Source of the DNA: Nocardioides sp. YR527
GTDB lineage: Bacteria; Actinomycetota; Actinomycetes; Propionibacteriales; Nocardioidaceae
DNA length: 64,000 bases
Direction: 5' to 3'
Assembly (NCBI RefSeq): GCF_900101045.1
Contig: NZ_FNFN01000011.1
Location: 62,001 to 126,000, forward strand
Shown here piece by piece: positions 33,089 through 41,931 of this stretch (the first letter of the stretch is position 1; every line of letters begins with the position of its first letter). A model generated the notes under the pieces. The model was not told the DNA's origin, made no database searches, and saw only the letters and a program-made list of their open reading frames with translations. The position numbers and the translations under genes are program-made.

Positions 33089-33138
33089 GGTGCCGGTGGA
33101 CACGGTACCCGGCCTGTGGCGGGAATCACACCGGCACC
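33089..33138. promoter_or_regulatory. Inverted repeat in the hydrolase-hrpA divergent region
   Basis: GGTGCCGGTG (33089-33098) and CACCGGCACC (33129-33138) are perfect 10-bp inverted copies separated by 30 bases, in the 175-base spacer between two divergent starts. It could be an operator for the PucR-type protein or a hairpin in a leader; GC-rich chance pairing is also possible. Confidence 0.4.
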
Positions 33139-33217
33139 TCCCGCCATCCGGCGGGCCGGGCGGTGGGAGAAACCGATGTGCGGTCGAGGGGTACGCCGGG
33201 GGAGAATGGGTGACCTC

Positions 33218-36200
33218 ATGTCCTCCGACCAGCCTGCCGCCGTCTCCGTGGCGATCACCTATCCCGCCGAGCTTCCGGTCACCCAGCGCCGTGAGGACAT
33301 CGCGGCGGCCATCCGTGACCACCAGGTCGTGATCGTCGCCGGTGAGACCGGGTCGGGGAAGACGACCCAGCTGCCCAAGATCTGCCTGGAGCTCGGGCGC
33401 GGGTCGGCCGGGTTGATCGGCCACACCCAGCCCCGCCGGATCGCGGCGCGGTCGGTGGCGGAGCGGATCGCCTCCGAGCTCGGCACCGAGCTCGGGGACC
33501 TGGTCGGCTACCAGGTGCGGTTCATGGACAAGTCATCCAAGGCCTCCCGGATCAAGCTGATGACCGACGGCATCCTGCTCGCCGAGCTGCAGCGCGACCG
33601 CGACCTGCGGAAGTACGACACGATCATCATCGACGAGGCCCACGAGCGGTCGCTCAACATCGACTTCCTGCTGGGCTATCTGCGCCGGCTGCTGCCGCGA
33701 CGCCCGGACCTGAAGCTGATCATCACCTCGGCGACGATCGATCCGGAGCGGTTCGCGGCCCACTTCTCGGATGTGCGGACGGGCGCGCCCGCGCCGATCA
33801 TCGAGGTCTCCGGGCGCACCTACCCGGTCGAGGTCCGCTACCGGCCGCTGATGGAGCTCTCCGAGGAAGACGAAGAGGGCGAGGTCGTCGTCCGCGACCA
33901 GACCGAGGCCATCGTCGACGCGGTCAAGGAGCTCTCGGCCGAGGGGCCGGGCGACGTCCTCGTCTTCCTGCCGGGTGAGCGGGAGATCCGCGACGCCGCC
34001 GATGCCCTGGGCGATGCGCTGGGGCTGAACCGCGGCCGCCCCTCGACCGGTCTCGTGGAGATCGTCCCGCTCTTCTCCCGGCTCTCGGCCGCCGACCAGC
34101 ACCGGGTCTTCTCGCCCCACACCGGCCGTCGGATCGTGCTCGCGACCAACGTCGCCGAGACCTCGCTGACGGTCCCCGGGATCAAGTACGTCGTCGACAC
34201 CGGTGTCGCGCGCATCTCCCGCTACTCCGCCCGCACCAAGGTGCAGCGGCTGCCCATCGAGCCGATCTCACAGGCCTCGGCCAACCAGCGGTCGGGACGT
34301 ACGGGGCGGGTCGAGGCGGGCATCGCGATCCGGCTCTACTCCGAGGAGGACTTCGAGGGACGCCCGGAGTTCACCGACCCCGAGATCCTCCGCACCAACC
34401 TCGCTTCGGTCATTCTCCAGATGGCCTCCCTCGGGCTGGGCGACATCGCCCGGTTCCCGTTCGTGGAGGCGCCGGACCGGCGCAACATCACCGCCGGCGT
34501 ACAGCTCCTCGAGGAGCTCGGCGCGATGCGCGGGCAGCGGCTGACCAAGCTGGGCCGTCGGCTCGCCAGGCTGCCGATCGACCCGCGGCTGGCGCGGATG
34601 GTGCTCGAGGCCGAGCGGCTCGGCTGCGTACGCGACGTCATCGTCGTCGCCGCCGCGCTCTCGCTCCAGGACCCGCGCGAGCGGCCGGGGCAGGACCACC
34701 CCAAGGAGCAGGCGCAGGCCGACCAGCTGCACGCCCGGTTCAAGGACGAGACCTCCGACTTCCTGACCTGGCTCAACCTGTGGCGCTATCTGAAGCAGCA
34801 GCAGCACGAGCTCTCCTCCAGCGCGTTCCGGCGGCTGTGCAAGCGGGAGTTCCTGCACTACGTACGCGTCCGGGAGTGGCAGGACCTGGAGTCGCAGCTG
34901 CGCCAGGTGTGCCGGGAGATGAAGATCGACCTCGGCAAGGGACACCGCGACGTCATCGAGGCCTGCGCCGAGGACAGCGCCGAGGACAGTGGCGACAAGG
35001 CGGTCTACGACGCCGACGGCATCCACCAGGCGCTGCTCTCGGGGCTGCTCTCGCACATCGGGGCGCTGGAGGAGCGGGACAAGAAGGCCGACGCCGCTGC
35101 GGGGCGCGACCGGCGGCGGCCGGGGCCGCGGGAGTACGAGGGCGCCCGCGGGGCGAAGTTCGCGATCTTCCCGGGCTCGGTCCTGCACCGGAAGAACCCG
35201 CAGTTCGTGATGTCCGCGGAGCTGGTGGAGACCTCCCGGCTCTGGGCCCGGCAGAACGCCTCGATCAAGCCCGAGTGGGCCGAGCGACTCGGCCGTGACC
35301 TGGTCAAACGCACCTACTCCGAGCCTGTGTGGTCGCAGAAGCGGGCCTCGGTGATGGCGCGGGAGAAGGTGACCCTCTACGGCGTGCCGCTGGTCGCCGA
35401 CCGTCCCGTCGCCTTCGGCAAGATCGATCCCGAGCTCTCCCGTGAGCTCTTCATCCGGCACGCGCTGGTCTACGGGGAGTGGCGTACGAATCACCGCTTC
35501 CTCCGCGACAACGCGAAGCTGATGGAGGAGGCCGAGGAGCTCGAGCACCGCGCCCGGCGCCGCGACATCGTGGTCGACGAGCACGCCCTCTTCGACTTCT
35601 ACGACCGCCGGCTTCCGGCCGACATCGTCTCGGGTGCCCACTTCGACCAGTGGTGGAAGTCAGCGCGCCGGGAGAGTCCGGATCTGCTCGCCTTCGATCT
35701 CTCGATGCTCACCAACGACGCCGCCGGTGAGGTGACCGAGAGCGACTTCCCGGCCGAGTGGGACGCAGGGCCGCTCACCTTCTCGCTGAGCTACCAGTTC
35801 GAACCGGGTGCGGCTGACGACGGCCTGACGATCGATGTGCCGGTGGCGACGCTGAACCGCGTCGGCGCCGACGACTTCTCCTGGCTGGTGCCGGGGTTGC
35901 GGGAGGAGCTGGTGACCGCGCTGATCCGGTCGCTGCCCAAGCCGCTGCGGGTCAGCTTCGTGCCGGCGCCCGACAAGGCGCGCGCGTTCCTGAAGGAGAC
36001 GCCGCCGGGGGAGGAGCCGCTGCTGATCGCCCTGGAGCGCTGGGCGCGCTCGACCGCTGGCGTGCACATCCCCCGCGAGGCCTGGGACTGGGAGAAGGTG
36101 CCCGAGCACCTGCGGCCGACCTACCGGGTCGTCGGCGAGGACGGTCGCGAGACGGCCCGCGGCAAGGACCTGGACGCGCTCAAGGCCCCGCTCGAGGGCG

Positions 36201-37102
36201 AGTTCGAGGCCGCGATCGCCGAGGTCGCCGCCTCGGCCGGCCACACCCGCACCGGCGAGACCTCGTGGGTCTTCGGGGCGATCGAGGCCACGGTGACGGA
36301 GAAGCGCGCCGGGCACGAGGTCACCGTCTTCCCGTGCCTCTCCGACGAGGGCGCGACGGTCGGTCTCGTCGTCGCCGGATCCGCCGAGGAGGCCGAGGCT
36401 CGTCACCGTCTCGGTGTCGTACGTCTGCTGCTCCTGGCGCTGCCCGACGTCACCAAGCAGGTCGTCGACGGGCTCTCCACCATGGAGAAGCTCGCCCTGG
36501 CCGGGTCGCCCTACCCCAGCGCCGCCGAGCTCATGGAGGACTGCCGCGCCGCCGTCGTCCGCCAGGTGGTCGACGCCCGTCCGCTGCCGCGGACCCAGGA
36601 GACGTACGCCGCAGTCCTGGCCGCCGCCGGCACGCCGGCCGACCTGGTCGCGGCCGTCCGGGCGGTCCTGGCCGACGTGATGCGGGCGCTCGAGGCCTAT
36701 CGCGAGACCGACAAGGCGCTCTCCGGCCGGGCCGACATGTTCCAGCTTCCCGCGCTGACCGACATGAAGGACCAGCTCGCCCGGCTGGTGCACCGTGGGT
36801 TCGTCGCGGAGGCGGGCACCCAGCAGATCCGGCGGTATCCGACCTATCTGAAGGCCATCGTCGAACGCCGCCGCAAGCTCGACGCCGACCTGCGCGCCGA
36901 CCGGACGACCCACGACCGGATCGCGTCGCTCCAGGACGCGTATCTGCACCAGGTCGAGGCGCTGGCCGAGGGCCGGCCGCCCGGGCCGCGGCTGCGGCAG
37001 GTGCGGTGGATGCTCGAGGAGTACCGCGTCCAGCTCTGGGCCCAGCATCTCGGCACCGCCGAGAAGGTCTCCGACGCCCGGATCCGCAAGCTGCTCGGCT
37101 GA
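33218..37102 (+). CDS. hrpA: ATP-dependent RNA helicase HrpA (DEAH-box)
   Basis: Large cytosolic DEAH-box helicase, 1294 residues, close to the usual 1300 of HrpA, which in E. coli resolves stalled ribosomes and processes mRNA. Motifs: Walker A GETGSGKT (42-49), DEAH (139-142), SATID (171-175), and motif VI QRSGRTGR. The C-terminal half has the HrpA-specific domain, with HRFLRDNAKLMEEAEELEHR and the long final DUF3418-type region. The ATG at 33218 lies 13 bases from GGGGGAG; an ATG at 33206 is the alternative. It is followed by a small gene of unknown function. Confidence 0.95.
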   Translation: MSSDQPAAVSVAITYPAELPVTQRREDIAAAIRDHQVVIVAGETGSGKTTQLPKICLELGRGSAGLIGHTQPRRIAARSVAERIASELGTELGDLVGYQVRFMDKSSKASRIKLMTDGILLAELQRDRDLRKYDTIIIDEAHERSLNIDFLLGYLRRLLPRRPDLKLIITSATIDPERFAAHFSDVRTGAPAPIIEVSGRTYPVEVRYRPLMELSEEDEEGEVVVRDQTEAIVDAVKELSAEGPGDVLVFLPGEREIRDAADALGDALGLNRGRPSTGLVEIVPLFSRLSAADQHRVFSPHTGRRIVLATNVAETSLTVPGIKYVVDTGVARISRYSARTKVQRLPIEPISQASANQRSGRTGRVEAGIAIRLYSEEDFEGRPEFTDPEILRTNLASVILQMASLGLGDIARFPFVEAPDRRNITAGVQLLEELGAMRGQRLTKLGRRLARLPIDPRLARMVLEAERLGCVRDVIVVAAALSLQDPRERPGQDHPKEQAQADQLHARFKDETSDFLTWLNLWRYLKQQQHELSSSAFRRLCKREFLHYVRVREWQDLESQLRQVCREMKIDLGKGHRDVIEACAEDSAEDSGDKAVYDADGIHQALLSGLLSHIGALEERDKKADAAAGRDRRRPGPREYEGARGAKFAIFPGSVLHRKNPQFVMSAELVETSRLWARQNASIKPEWAERLGRDLVKRTYSEPVWSQKRASVMAREKVTLYGVPLVADRPVAFGKIDPELSRELFIRHALVYGEWRTNHRFLRDNAKLMEEAEELEHRARRRDIVVDEHALFDFYDRRLPADIVSGAHFDQWWKSARRESPDLLAFDLSMLTNDAAGEVTESDFPAEWDAGPLTFSLSYQFEPGAADDGLTIDVPVATLNRVGADDFSWLVPGLREELVTALIRSLPKPLRVSFVPAPDKARAFLKETPPGEEPLLIALERWARSTAGVHIPREAWDWEKVPEHLRPTYRVVGEDGRETARGKDLDALKAPLEGEFEAAIAEVAASAGHTRTGETSWVFGAIEATVTEKRAGHEVTVFPCLSDEGATVGLVVAGSAEEAEARHRLGVVRLLLLALPDVTKQVVDGLSTMEKLALAGSPYPSAAELMEDCRAAVVRQVVDARPLPRTQETYAAVLAAAGTPADLVAAVRAVLADVMRALEAYRETDKALSGRADMFQLPALTDMKDQLARLVHRGFVAEAGTQQIRRYPTYLKAIVERRRKLDADLRADRTTHDRIASLQDAYLHQVEALAEGRPPGPRLRQVRWMLEEYRVQLWAQHLGTAEKVSDARIRKLLG

Positions 37103-37156
37103 CCGACCCGTCCGGTCAGGATGCGTCCGACGGCGACGATGGCTACGCTCGTAGGG

Positions 37157-37753
37157 ATGCCCAGAGAGTTTCATTCGCCGATGCGTCCCGGGGACGGCTT
37201 CTTCGACTCCCTCCTCGGGGGCGACGACCCTGCCCTGGTGCAGGAGGCGGCCGACGCGGCGGCGACGGCGCTCGTCCGTGGGGCCCGGGACAGCGACGAC
37301 CCCGCGGTCGCCGAGCGGATCCTCCATCTGGCCGAGTCCGAGGGCATCGAGACGATCGCGGAGGTCTGGTCGAACTCGCCGGCCGAGTCGCTGGCCGGCT
37401 GCCTGTGGCGGCTCTTCCTGCTCCGCAGCTGGGTCTACGCCGACCCGGTCGGCGCCGCGCGCGAGTTCGACGCCGGCCGGGCGAAGGCGCAGGTCGCGCA
37501 GGTCGTGGCCGGTGTCGCGGAGCCCCCAGGCCCGGAGGAGCTCAAGGCGATGGTCGACGAGGTGCTGCGCGGCATCGCCGGCAGCGACTTCGCCGTGGTT
37601 CTCCTCCGCGCCGCGGCGTTCTCCCGCGTCATCGCCGCCGGCCGGGCGGCCCTGGACCCGGACGCGGCCGCCAAGGACGTACGCAACATGCTGCAGCTCT
37701 CCGAACAGCTCGAGGCCGCGGGACATGCCGAGCTGGAGCAGCGGCTGACCTGA
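37157..37753 (+). CDS. Hypothetical protein, helical
   Basis: About 198 residues, Ala-rich and predicted all-helical, beginning PREFHSPMRPGDGFFDSLLG. No domain is recognised. Composition and codon use match a real actinobacterial gene, and an unrelated shadow is unlikely. The ATG at 37157 is chosen; in-frame codons upstream lack a ribosome site. It follows hrpA by 54 bases and may be in the same transcript. A structured RNA region and the PemK-like gene come next. Confidence 0.7.
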   Translation: MPREFHSPMRPGDGFFDSLLGGDDPALVQEAADAAATALVRGARDSDDPAVAERILHLAESEGIETIAEVWSNSPAESLAGCLWRLFLLRSWVYADPVGAAREFDAGRAKAQVAQVVAGVAEPPGPEELKAMVDEVLRGIAGSDFAVVLLRAAAFSRVIAAGRAALDPDAAAKDVRNMLQLSEQLEAAGHAELEQRLT

Positions 37754-37828
37754 GGTCGCCCCGCCGGTGCGGTAGCCTCCTGCTCGCTTTGATGTGGCTG
37801 AGGTTGGCCGCACCGTTACACTGGTGCC

Positions 37829-37930
37829 CGAACACGTCGGGCTGCGGCAGCCCCGGGTCCCAACTTCAGCCGCTTCGAGCGGCCTTGCGCCGTGAGGCGC
37901 TCCCGGTCCGGCGTGTTCTTTACTTTTCTC
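37829..37930 (+). ncRNA. Structured RNA candidate in the pemK-like gene leader
   Basis: The 187-base spacer folds into a nested multi-branched form. Outer stem: GAACACGTCGG (37830-37840) with CCGGCGTGTTC (37908-37918), one G-U pair. Inner stem: CCGGG (37853-37857) with CCCGG (37902-37906). Two hairpins sit inside: GCCGCT-TCG-AGCGGC (37869-37883) and GCGCC-GTGA-GGCGC (37887-37900), the latter with a GNRA loop. GGGCT/AGCCC (37839-37853) is a competing side hairpin. A U-rich run follows at 37916-37929, then the ribosome site of the gene. TACACT at 37817-37822 is a candidate -10. It may be a cis-regulatory leader or an independent sRNA. Confidence 0.65.
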
Positions 37931-37940
37931 TGGAGCTGAG

Positions 37941-38342
37941 ATGACTGACGACCAGCGCGCGAGCGCCATCTCCTACGACCCCGAGATCGGCGACGGCAAC
38001 GCCGATCCCGGCGAGGTCGTCTGGGGGTGGGTGCCCTACGAGGACGACGAGACCCAGGGCAAGGACCGACCGGTTCTCGTGATCGGGCAGAAGGCCGACG
38101 TACTTCTCTGCCTGATGCTGACCAGCAAGGACCACGATCGTGACGAGGCCCAGGAGGCCCGGTACGGTCGGCACTGGATGGATGTCGGCACCGGCGGCTG
38201 GGATCGCGAGGGCCGGCCCTCGGAGGTTCGTCTGGACCGGCTGATCCGGATGGACCCCGCCGACGTACGCCGTGAGGGCGATGCGCTGGCCAAGGAGATC
38301 TTCGATGATGTGATCAAGGCCGCACGCGAGCACCTCGCCTGA
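37941..38342 (+). CDS. PemK/MazF-family toxin-like protein (orphan)
   Basis: A 133-residue protein resembling PemK/MazF ribonuclease toxins, with DPGEVVWGWVPYEDDETQGK followed by RPVLVIGQK near residue 22, and RLDRLIRMDPADVRRE near the end. Typical MazF toxins cleave mRNA. No antitoxin gene of the usual small size precedes it; only a long structured leader does. So it may be a housekeeping member of the fold, or be controlled at the RNA level (inference). A GGAG motif precedes the ATG. A perfect 12-bp hairpin follows the gene. Confidence 0.7.
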   Translation: MTDDQRASAISYDPEIGDGNADPGEVVWGWVPYEDDETQGKDRPVLVIGQKADVLLCLMLTSKDHDRDEAQEARYGRHWMDVGTGGWDREGRPSEVRLDRLIRMDPADVRREGDALAKEIFDDVIKAAREHLA

Positions 38343-38407
38343 GGCGGTTCTGGAGCCTCCTTCTCAGGAAGTGTCCAGGTACGTATCGTAAAGTGAATCG
38401 CTGGTAA

Positions 38408-38438
38408 ACCGGGTCTGTGGTTCCATCACAGACCCGGT
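38408..38438. terminator. Perfect 12-bp hairpin between the pemK-like gene and the lipoprotein gene
   Basis: ACCGGGTCTGTG (38408-38419) and CACAGACCCGGT (38427-38438) enclose the loop GTTCCAT. It lies 65 bases after the pemK-like stop and 24 bases before the lipoprotein start. Termination of the upstream gene is most likely. An operator for the solute-binding gene is an alternative, because LacI-type sites for such genes are also palindromic. Confidence 0.65.
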
Positions 38439-38462
38439 CCTGGTGTTGAGATGGAGGAAATG

Positions 38463-39824
38463 GTGCGGCGCACGCGGCTGGCAACGGCGCTTCTGGTGGC
38501 GGTTCTCTCGGCGTCCCTCGTCGCCTGCGGTGGTGAGCCGGCCTCGAAGCCCTCGCCGAGCGCCGCGACGAAGGCGCCGGCCAAGGTGAAGCTCGTCTTC
38601 GGGGTCTCTGGCCACAAGACGCTGGTCGACACCTACAAGCAGCTGGCCGCCGAATACACCCAAGGCGTCCCGAACGTCACCGTCGAGGTGAAGTCCTGGC
38701 CGACCGCCGACCAGCTCACCGCGGCGGTCAACAGCGGCGAGAAGGTCGACGTGGTGCTCACCCCGCGTGCCGACGTCGCGATGTTCGCCGAGGACAAGCG
38801 GATCCAGCCCGTCGACACCCTGCTCGAGGCCCGCAACGTCGACTTCGGGGACAAGTACTCCCGCGAGGCGATGGAGGACTTCTCCGTCGAGCGCCGCCTC
38901 GAGTGCATGCCCTACTCGGTCTCGCCGCAGGTCGTCTACGTCAACACCGGTCTGATCGACTTCGACGCCATGAAGGAGGAGGGCCTCCCGACCCCCAGCG
39001 TCCGGGCCGACGGCTCCCTGCGTGGCTGGACCCTCGAGCAGTTCAGCTCGGCGATGACCTACGCCACCGAGCACCACAAGGGTGTCCGCGGCACCTACGT
39101 GGAGCAGAACCTCTCCGCGCTGATGCCCTGGCTCGCCGGTGCCGGCGCGACCCTCTTCGACGACCCGCTGGTGCCGACGTCCACCGCGCTGGAGGACTCG
39201 GCCGGGGCGTACGAGGATCTGGTCGAGGCGTTGACCCAGCCCAACGTGCTGGCCACCGCGAAGGAGCTCAACGGGCGCACCCCGTTCCAGGCCTTCAAGC
39301 AGGGTCGCCTGGTGGCGCTGGCCGGTGACCGTTCGCTGGTCTCGGACCTTCGGGCGACCGACGCGACGGAGTGGGACGTGATGCCGATGCCGGGTGGCAA
39401 CGGCACCACCGGCGACTACGCCGGACTGTGCATGGGCTCGGAGACCGCCGACCCCGACGCCACCGCCGACTTCCTCACCTACCTCATCTCGACCGAGTCG
39501 GTCGTGAAGATGGTCCGCACCGGCCACTTCGTGCCGGTCAACTCCGAGGTCGGCTACGCCCCGGTCTTCACCCAGCCCGAGCGCAACCCCAAGAACGCCC
39601 GGATCTTCACCGACACCGTGCGCGACATGCAGGTCCTCCCCGAGGCCACCCAGCTCGCCCAGCTCCAGAAGGTCGCCGCCGTCGCCGTCCGAGGCTCGTT
39701 CGCGGTCGCCGAGCCCGAGCAGGTCGAGGGCTACGCGGTCCAGATCGACGAGCTCTCCAAGACCGTCTTCCCCCAGCCCACGCCGCCGGCCTCCCCGTCC
39801 CCCTCCATCTCGCCCAGCTCTTAG
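38463..39824 (+). CDS. Extracellular solute-binding lipoprotein (ABC transporter, family 1-type)
   Basis: A 453-residue substrate-binding lipoprotein anchored to the outer face of the membrane. The signal peptide ends in a lipobox SLVAC (C22), and a Ser/Pro/Ala spacer follows. The binding domain resembles sugar-type (family 1) proteins: VDVVLTPRADVAMFAEDKRI, PYSVSPQVVYVNTGLIDFD, and the late KNARIFTDTVRDMQ region. The GTG start 38463 is favoured by GGAGG five bases upstream; an ATG at 38460 is nearly as good. No permease or ATPase gene is adjacent, so its transporter partners are elsewhere or it works as an orphan. A palindromic repeat cluster follows. Confidence 0.85.
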   Translation: MRRTRLATALLVAVLSASLVACGGEPASKPSPSAATKAPAKVKLVFGVSGHKTLVDTYKQLAAEYTQGVPNVTVEVKSWPTADQLTAAVNSGEKVDVVLTPRADVAMFAEDKRIQPVDTLLEARNVDFGDKYSREAMEDFSVERRLECMPYSVSPQVVYVNTGLIDFDAMKEEGLPTPSVRADGSLRGWTLEQFSSAMTYATEHHKGVRGTYVEQNLSALMPWLAGAGATLFDDPLVPTSTALEDSAGAYEDLVEALTQPNVLATAKELNGRTPFQAFKQGRLVALAGDRSLVSDLRATDATEWDVMPMPGGNGTTGDYAGLCMGSETADPDATADFLTYLISTESVVKMVRTGHFVPVNSEVGYAPVFTQPERNPKNARIFTDTVRDMQVLPEATQLAQLQKVAAVAVRGSFAVAEPEQVEGYAVQIDELSKTVFPQPTPPASPSPSISPSS

Positions 39825-39826
39825 CT

Positions 39827-39959
39827 GCCGAGGCGTCACGTACGTCGGTCGAGAAGTCGGCCCGGTCGGTCGAGCCGTCACGGCGATGCCGCTTCGGCCG
39901 TCCTTGGTGACGCTTCGGCCGACGTACGTGACGCCTCGGCCTGCGGGGGTGACGCCTCG
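39827..39959. repeat. REP-like palindromic repeat cluster A
   Basis: The left arm 39827-39848 (starting GCCGAGGCGTCACGTACG) is a perfect 22-bp inverted copy of 39919-39940, and pairing extends further with wobbles. A shorter third copy in reverse orientation is at 39943-39959 (GCGGGGGTGACGCCTCG). The first 28 bases, 39827-39854, are identical to 50837-50864 in cluster B. The cluster occupies almost the entire space between the lipoprotein stop and the convergent RNase D stop, so it can also end transcription from both sides. Confidence 0.8.
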
Positions 39960-39960
39960 C

Positions 39961-41226
39961 TCAGTTCGCCTCGGCGTGGAGGACTGCGTCGGTGAGGAGC
40001 GGGGCGGTGAGGGCGATCTGCCAGCCGCGGGCGCCGAAGCCGGAGAGGATCTCGATGATGCCGTCGAGCAGGGCGCCGGGGTCGCGGGTCTTCGGGGGCG
40101 TCCACATGGCGCGGCGCAGGAAGTCGGGAGTGAGCAGGTTCTCGGCGGGCAGGTTGCGCGCCTCGGCGAGGGCGTTGACGGACTCACGCGCCAGCGTGAG
40201 CCGACGGGCGGCCACGGGGTCCTTGTCGGCCCAGGCGCGGGGCGGGGGAGGGCCGTCCGAGCGCGGCGACCGCACCGGGAGCTCGTCCTCCTCCATCGTG
40301 ACCGCGCGGTTGAGCGCCTTCACCCAGGAGGTCGCGTAGCGCTCGGCGCCTCGGCCGTGGAAGCCCTTCAGCCCGAGCAGCGCGGCCTTGTCCTGCGGGA
40401 GGTCCTGCGCGGCGGCGACGATCGCGGCGTCGGGAATGATCCGGCTCGGGGTGACGTCGCGCTGCTGCGCGATCCGGTCACGCTCGGTCCACAGCTCACG
40501 CACCGCGGCCAGGCCGCGGCGGCCGCGGACGCGGTGCATGCCGGAGGTGCGTCGCCAGGCATCGGTACGCACCGGCGCCTCGAACCCGCGCAGCCAGTCG
40601 AACTCCTGGCGGGCCCAGGTGTCCTTGCCCTGCGCGACGAGCTCGTCAGCCAGCGCGTCGCGCAGCTCGACGAGCACCTCGACGTCGAGCGCGGCGTACT
40701 CCAGCCAGGCGTCCGGCAGCGGCCGGGTCGACCAGTCGGCCGCGGAGTGTTCCTTGAGCATGGTGAAGCCCAGCACCGTCTCGACCAGGGTGCCGAGCCC
40801 GACGCGTGGATAGCCCAGCAGCCGGCCGGCGAGCTCGGTGTCGAACAGGACGGAGGGGTGCAGGCCGAGGTCGCTGAGACAGGGAAGGTCCTGGGTGGCG
40901 GCGTGCAGGATCCAGTCGGTGCCCTCGAGGGCGTCGATCAGCGGCTGCATCGTGGTCAGCTCGATCGGGTCGATCAGCCAGATCCCGGAGCCTTCGCGGC
41001 GCAGCTGGATCAGGTAGGCGCGGTTGGAGTAGCGGTAGCCCGAGGCGCGCTCGGCATCGATCCCGACCGGGCCCGAGCCGGCGGCGATGGCCGCGGCGGC
41101 CTTGACCAGGCCCTCGTCGGTGTCGGTCACCGGAGGCAGCCCGTCGCGCAGGGTCAACAGTGGGGCCGGAGCAGCATCTTCTGGTGTGTCCGGCCCCGTC
41201 TCGGCCTCGGTGTTCTCTTCGATCAC
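39961..41226 (-). CDS. rnd: Ribonuclease D (3'-5' exonuclease with HRDC domain)
   Basis: A DEDD-type exonuclease, 421 residues, involved in tRNA 3'-end maturation in E. coli. Exo I motif is IDAERASGYRYSNRAYL, exo II is in HAATQDLPCLSDLG, and exo III lies around YAALDVEVLVELR (YxxxD, so the DEDDy class). An HRDC domain follows (PQDKAALLGLKGFHGRGAER). It overlaps the DUF3000 gene by four bases (ATGA). RNase D, DUF3000 and hemE adjacent is the usual actinobacterial arrangement. Confidence 0.92.
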   Translation of the reverse strand: MIEENTEAETGPDTPEDAAPAPLLTLRDGLPPVTDTDEGLVKAAAAIAAGSGPVGIDAERASGYRYSNRAYLIQLRREGSGIWLIDPIELTTMQPLIDALEGTDWILHAATQDLPCLSDLGLHPSVLFDTELAGRLLGYPRVGLGTLVETVLGFTMLKEHSAADWSTRPLPDAWLEYAALDVEVLVELRDALADELVAQGKDTWARQEFDWLRGFEAPVRTDAWRRTSGMHRVRGRRGLAAVRELWTERDRIAQQRDVTPSRIIPDAAIVAAAQDLPQDKAALLGLKGFHGRGAERYATSWVKALNRAVTMEEDELPVRSPRSDGPPPPRAWADKDPVAARRLTLARESVNALAEARNLPAENLLTPDFLRRAMWTPPKTRDPGALLDGIIEILSGFGARGWQIALTAPLLTDAVLHAEAN

Positions 41227-41861
41227 GCGCCTCGCTGCCCTCGCCGGCTCGGCATGACGGTGACGCCCTCCGGCACCGGAGGGAGCCCCGCGGCCGTGCA
41301 GAGCAGCTCGCCCCAGGCTTCGGTGTGTGGTCGCAGGTCAAGGTCGCCCGAGGCCGTCCCCACCGGCGTCCAGGAGGCACGGATCTCGATCTGGGCGGTG
41401 CCGTCCTCGTCGGCCATCCCGCCGTAGGACTCGGTGGCGACGCGGGTCACGGTGCCGGCGGCGGCGACGTGCGAGGCGCCGTGACCGGACAGTGCGTCGA
41501 GGAGCCAGGACCAGCCGACCTCACCCAGCAGCGGGTCGCTGATGTGCTCGACGTCGATATCGGCCCGCGCGTAGGCCACCAGGCGGAACGTGCCAGGCAG
41601 TCCGTGCACCGTGCCCCAGGCGTCGTTGCCGTCGGGGTCGTGCAGCAGGATCAGCCGTCCGGTCGCCACGTCGACGTCGCCGACGGTCACATCTGCCGAC
41701 AGCGCCGCGGCGTACGGAGCGATCCGCTGCGGCGCCGGCATCTCCTCGGCCAGCACCTCGGGCCGGAAGGTCGCGGCGCGCATTCCTTCCGCGGCGGACC
41801 GGAACACGGCTGGACCGCTCTCCGGTCCCGCGGCGGGACGCGACTCTCCACGGACGACCAT
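41223..41861 (-). CDS. DUF3000 family protein
   Basis: A 212-residue protein of the actinobacterial DUF3000 family, with AAEGMRAATFRPEVLAEEMP and WSWLLDALSGHGASHVAAAG as characteristic stretches. Function unknown. The ATG at 41861 is chosen; the longer frame extending into hemE on the other strand is not coding. It is transcribed just upstream of RNase D with a four-base overlap and divergently from hemE (70 bases between starts), a neighbourhood conserved in the phylum. A common shared promoter region is likely. Confidence 0.88.
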   Translation of the reverse strand: MVVRGESRPAAGPESGPAVFRSAAEGMRAATFRPEVLAEEMPAPQRIAPYAAALSADVTVGDVDVATGRLILLHDPDGNDAWGTVHGLPGTFRLVAYARADIDVEHISDPLLGEVGWSWLLDALSGHGASHVAAAGTVTRVATESYGGMADEDGTAQIEIRASWTPVGTASGDLDLRPHTEAWGELLCTAAGLPPVPEGVTVMPSRRGQRGA

Positions 41862-41931
41862 GTGAACAGGGTATGTCTTCTGCGCGATTCGCGATGTGCG
41901 TACACGCCGCACCGGATGGGACCATTGCCAG

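Noticed and set aside
35660..37969. A 769-codon minus-strand open frame opposite hrpA
   Set aside because: Antisense to the conserved end of HrpA and the next gene; no domain, and long antisense frames are expected at this GC content.
38364..40187. A 607-codon minus-strand open frame over the solute-binding gene
   Set aside because: Opposite a clear lipoprotein gene and running through a repeat cluster; no recognisable protein features.
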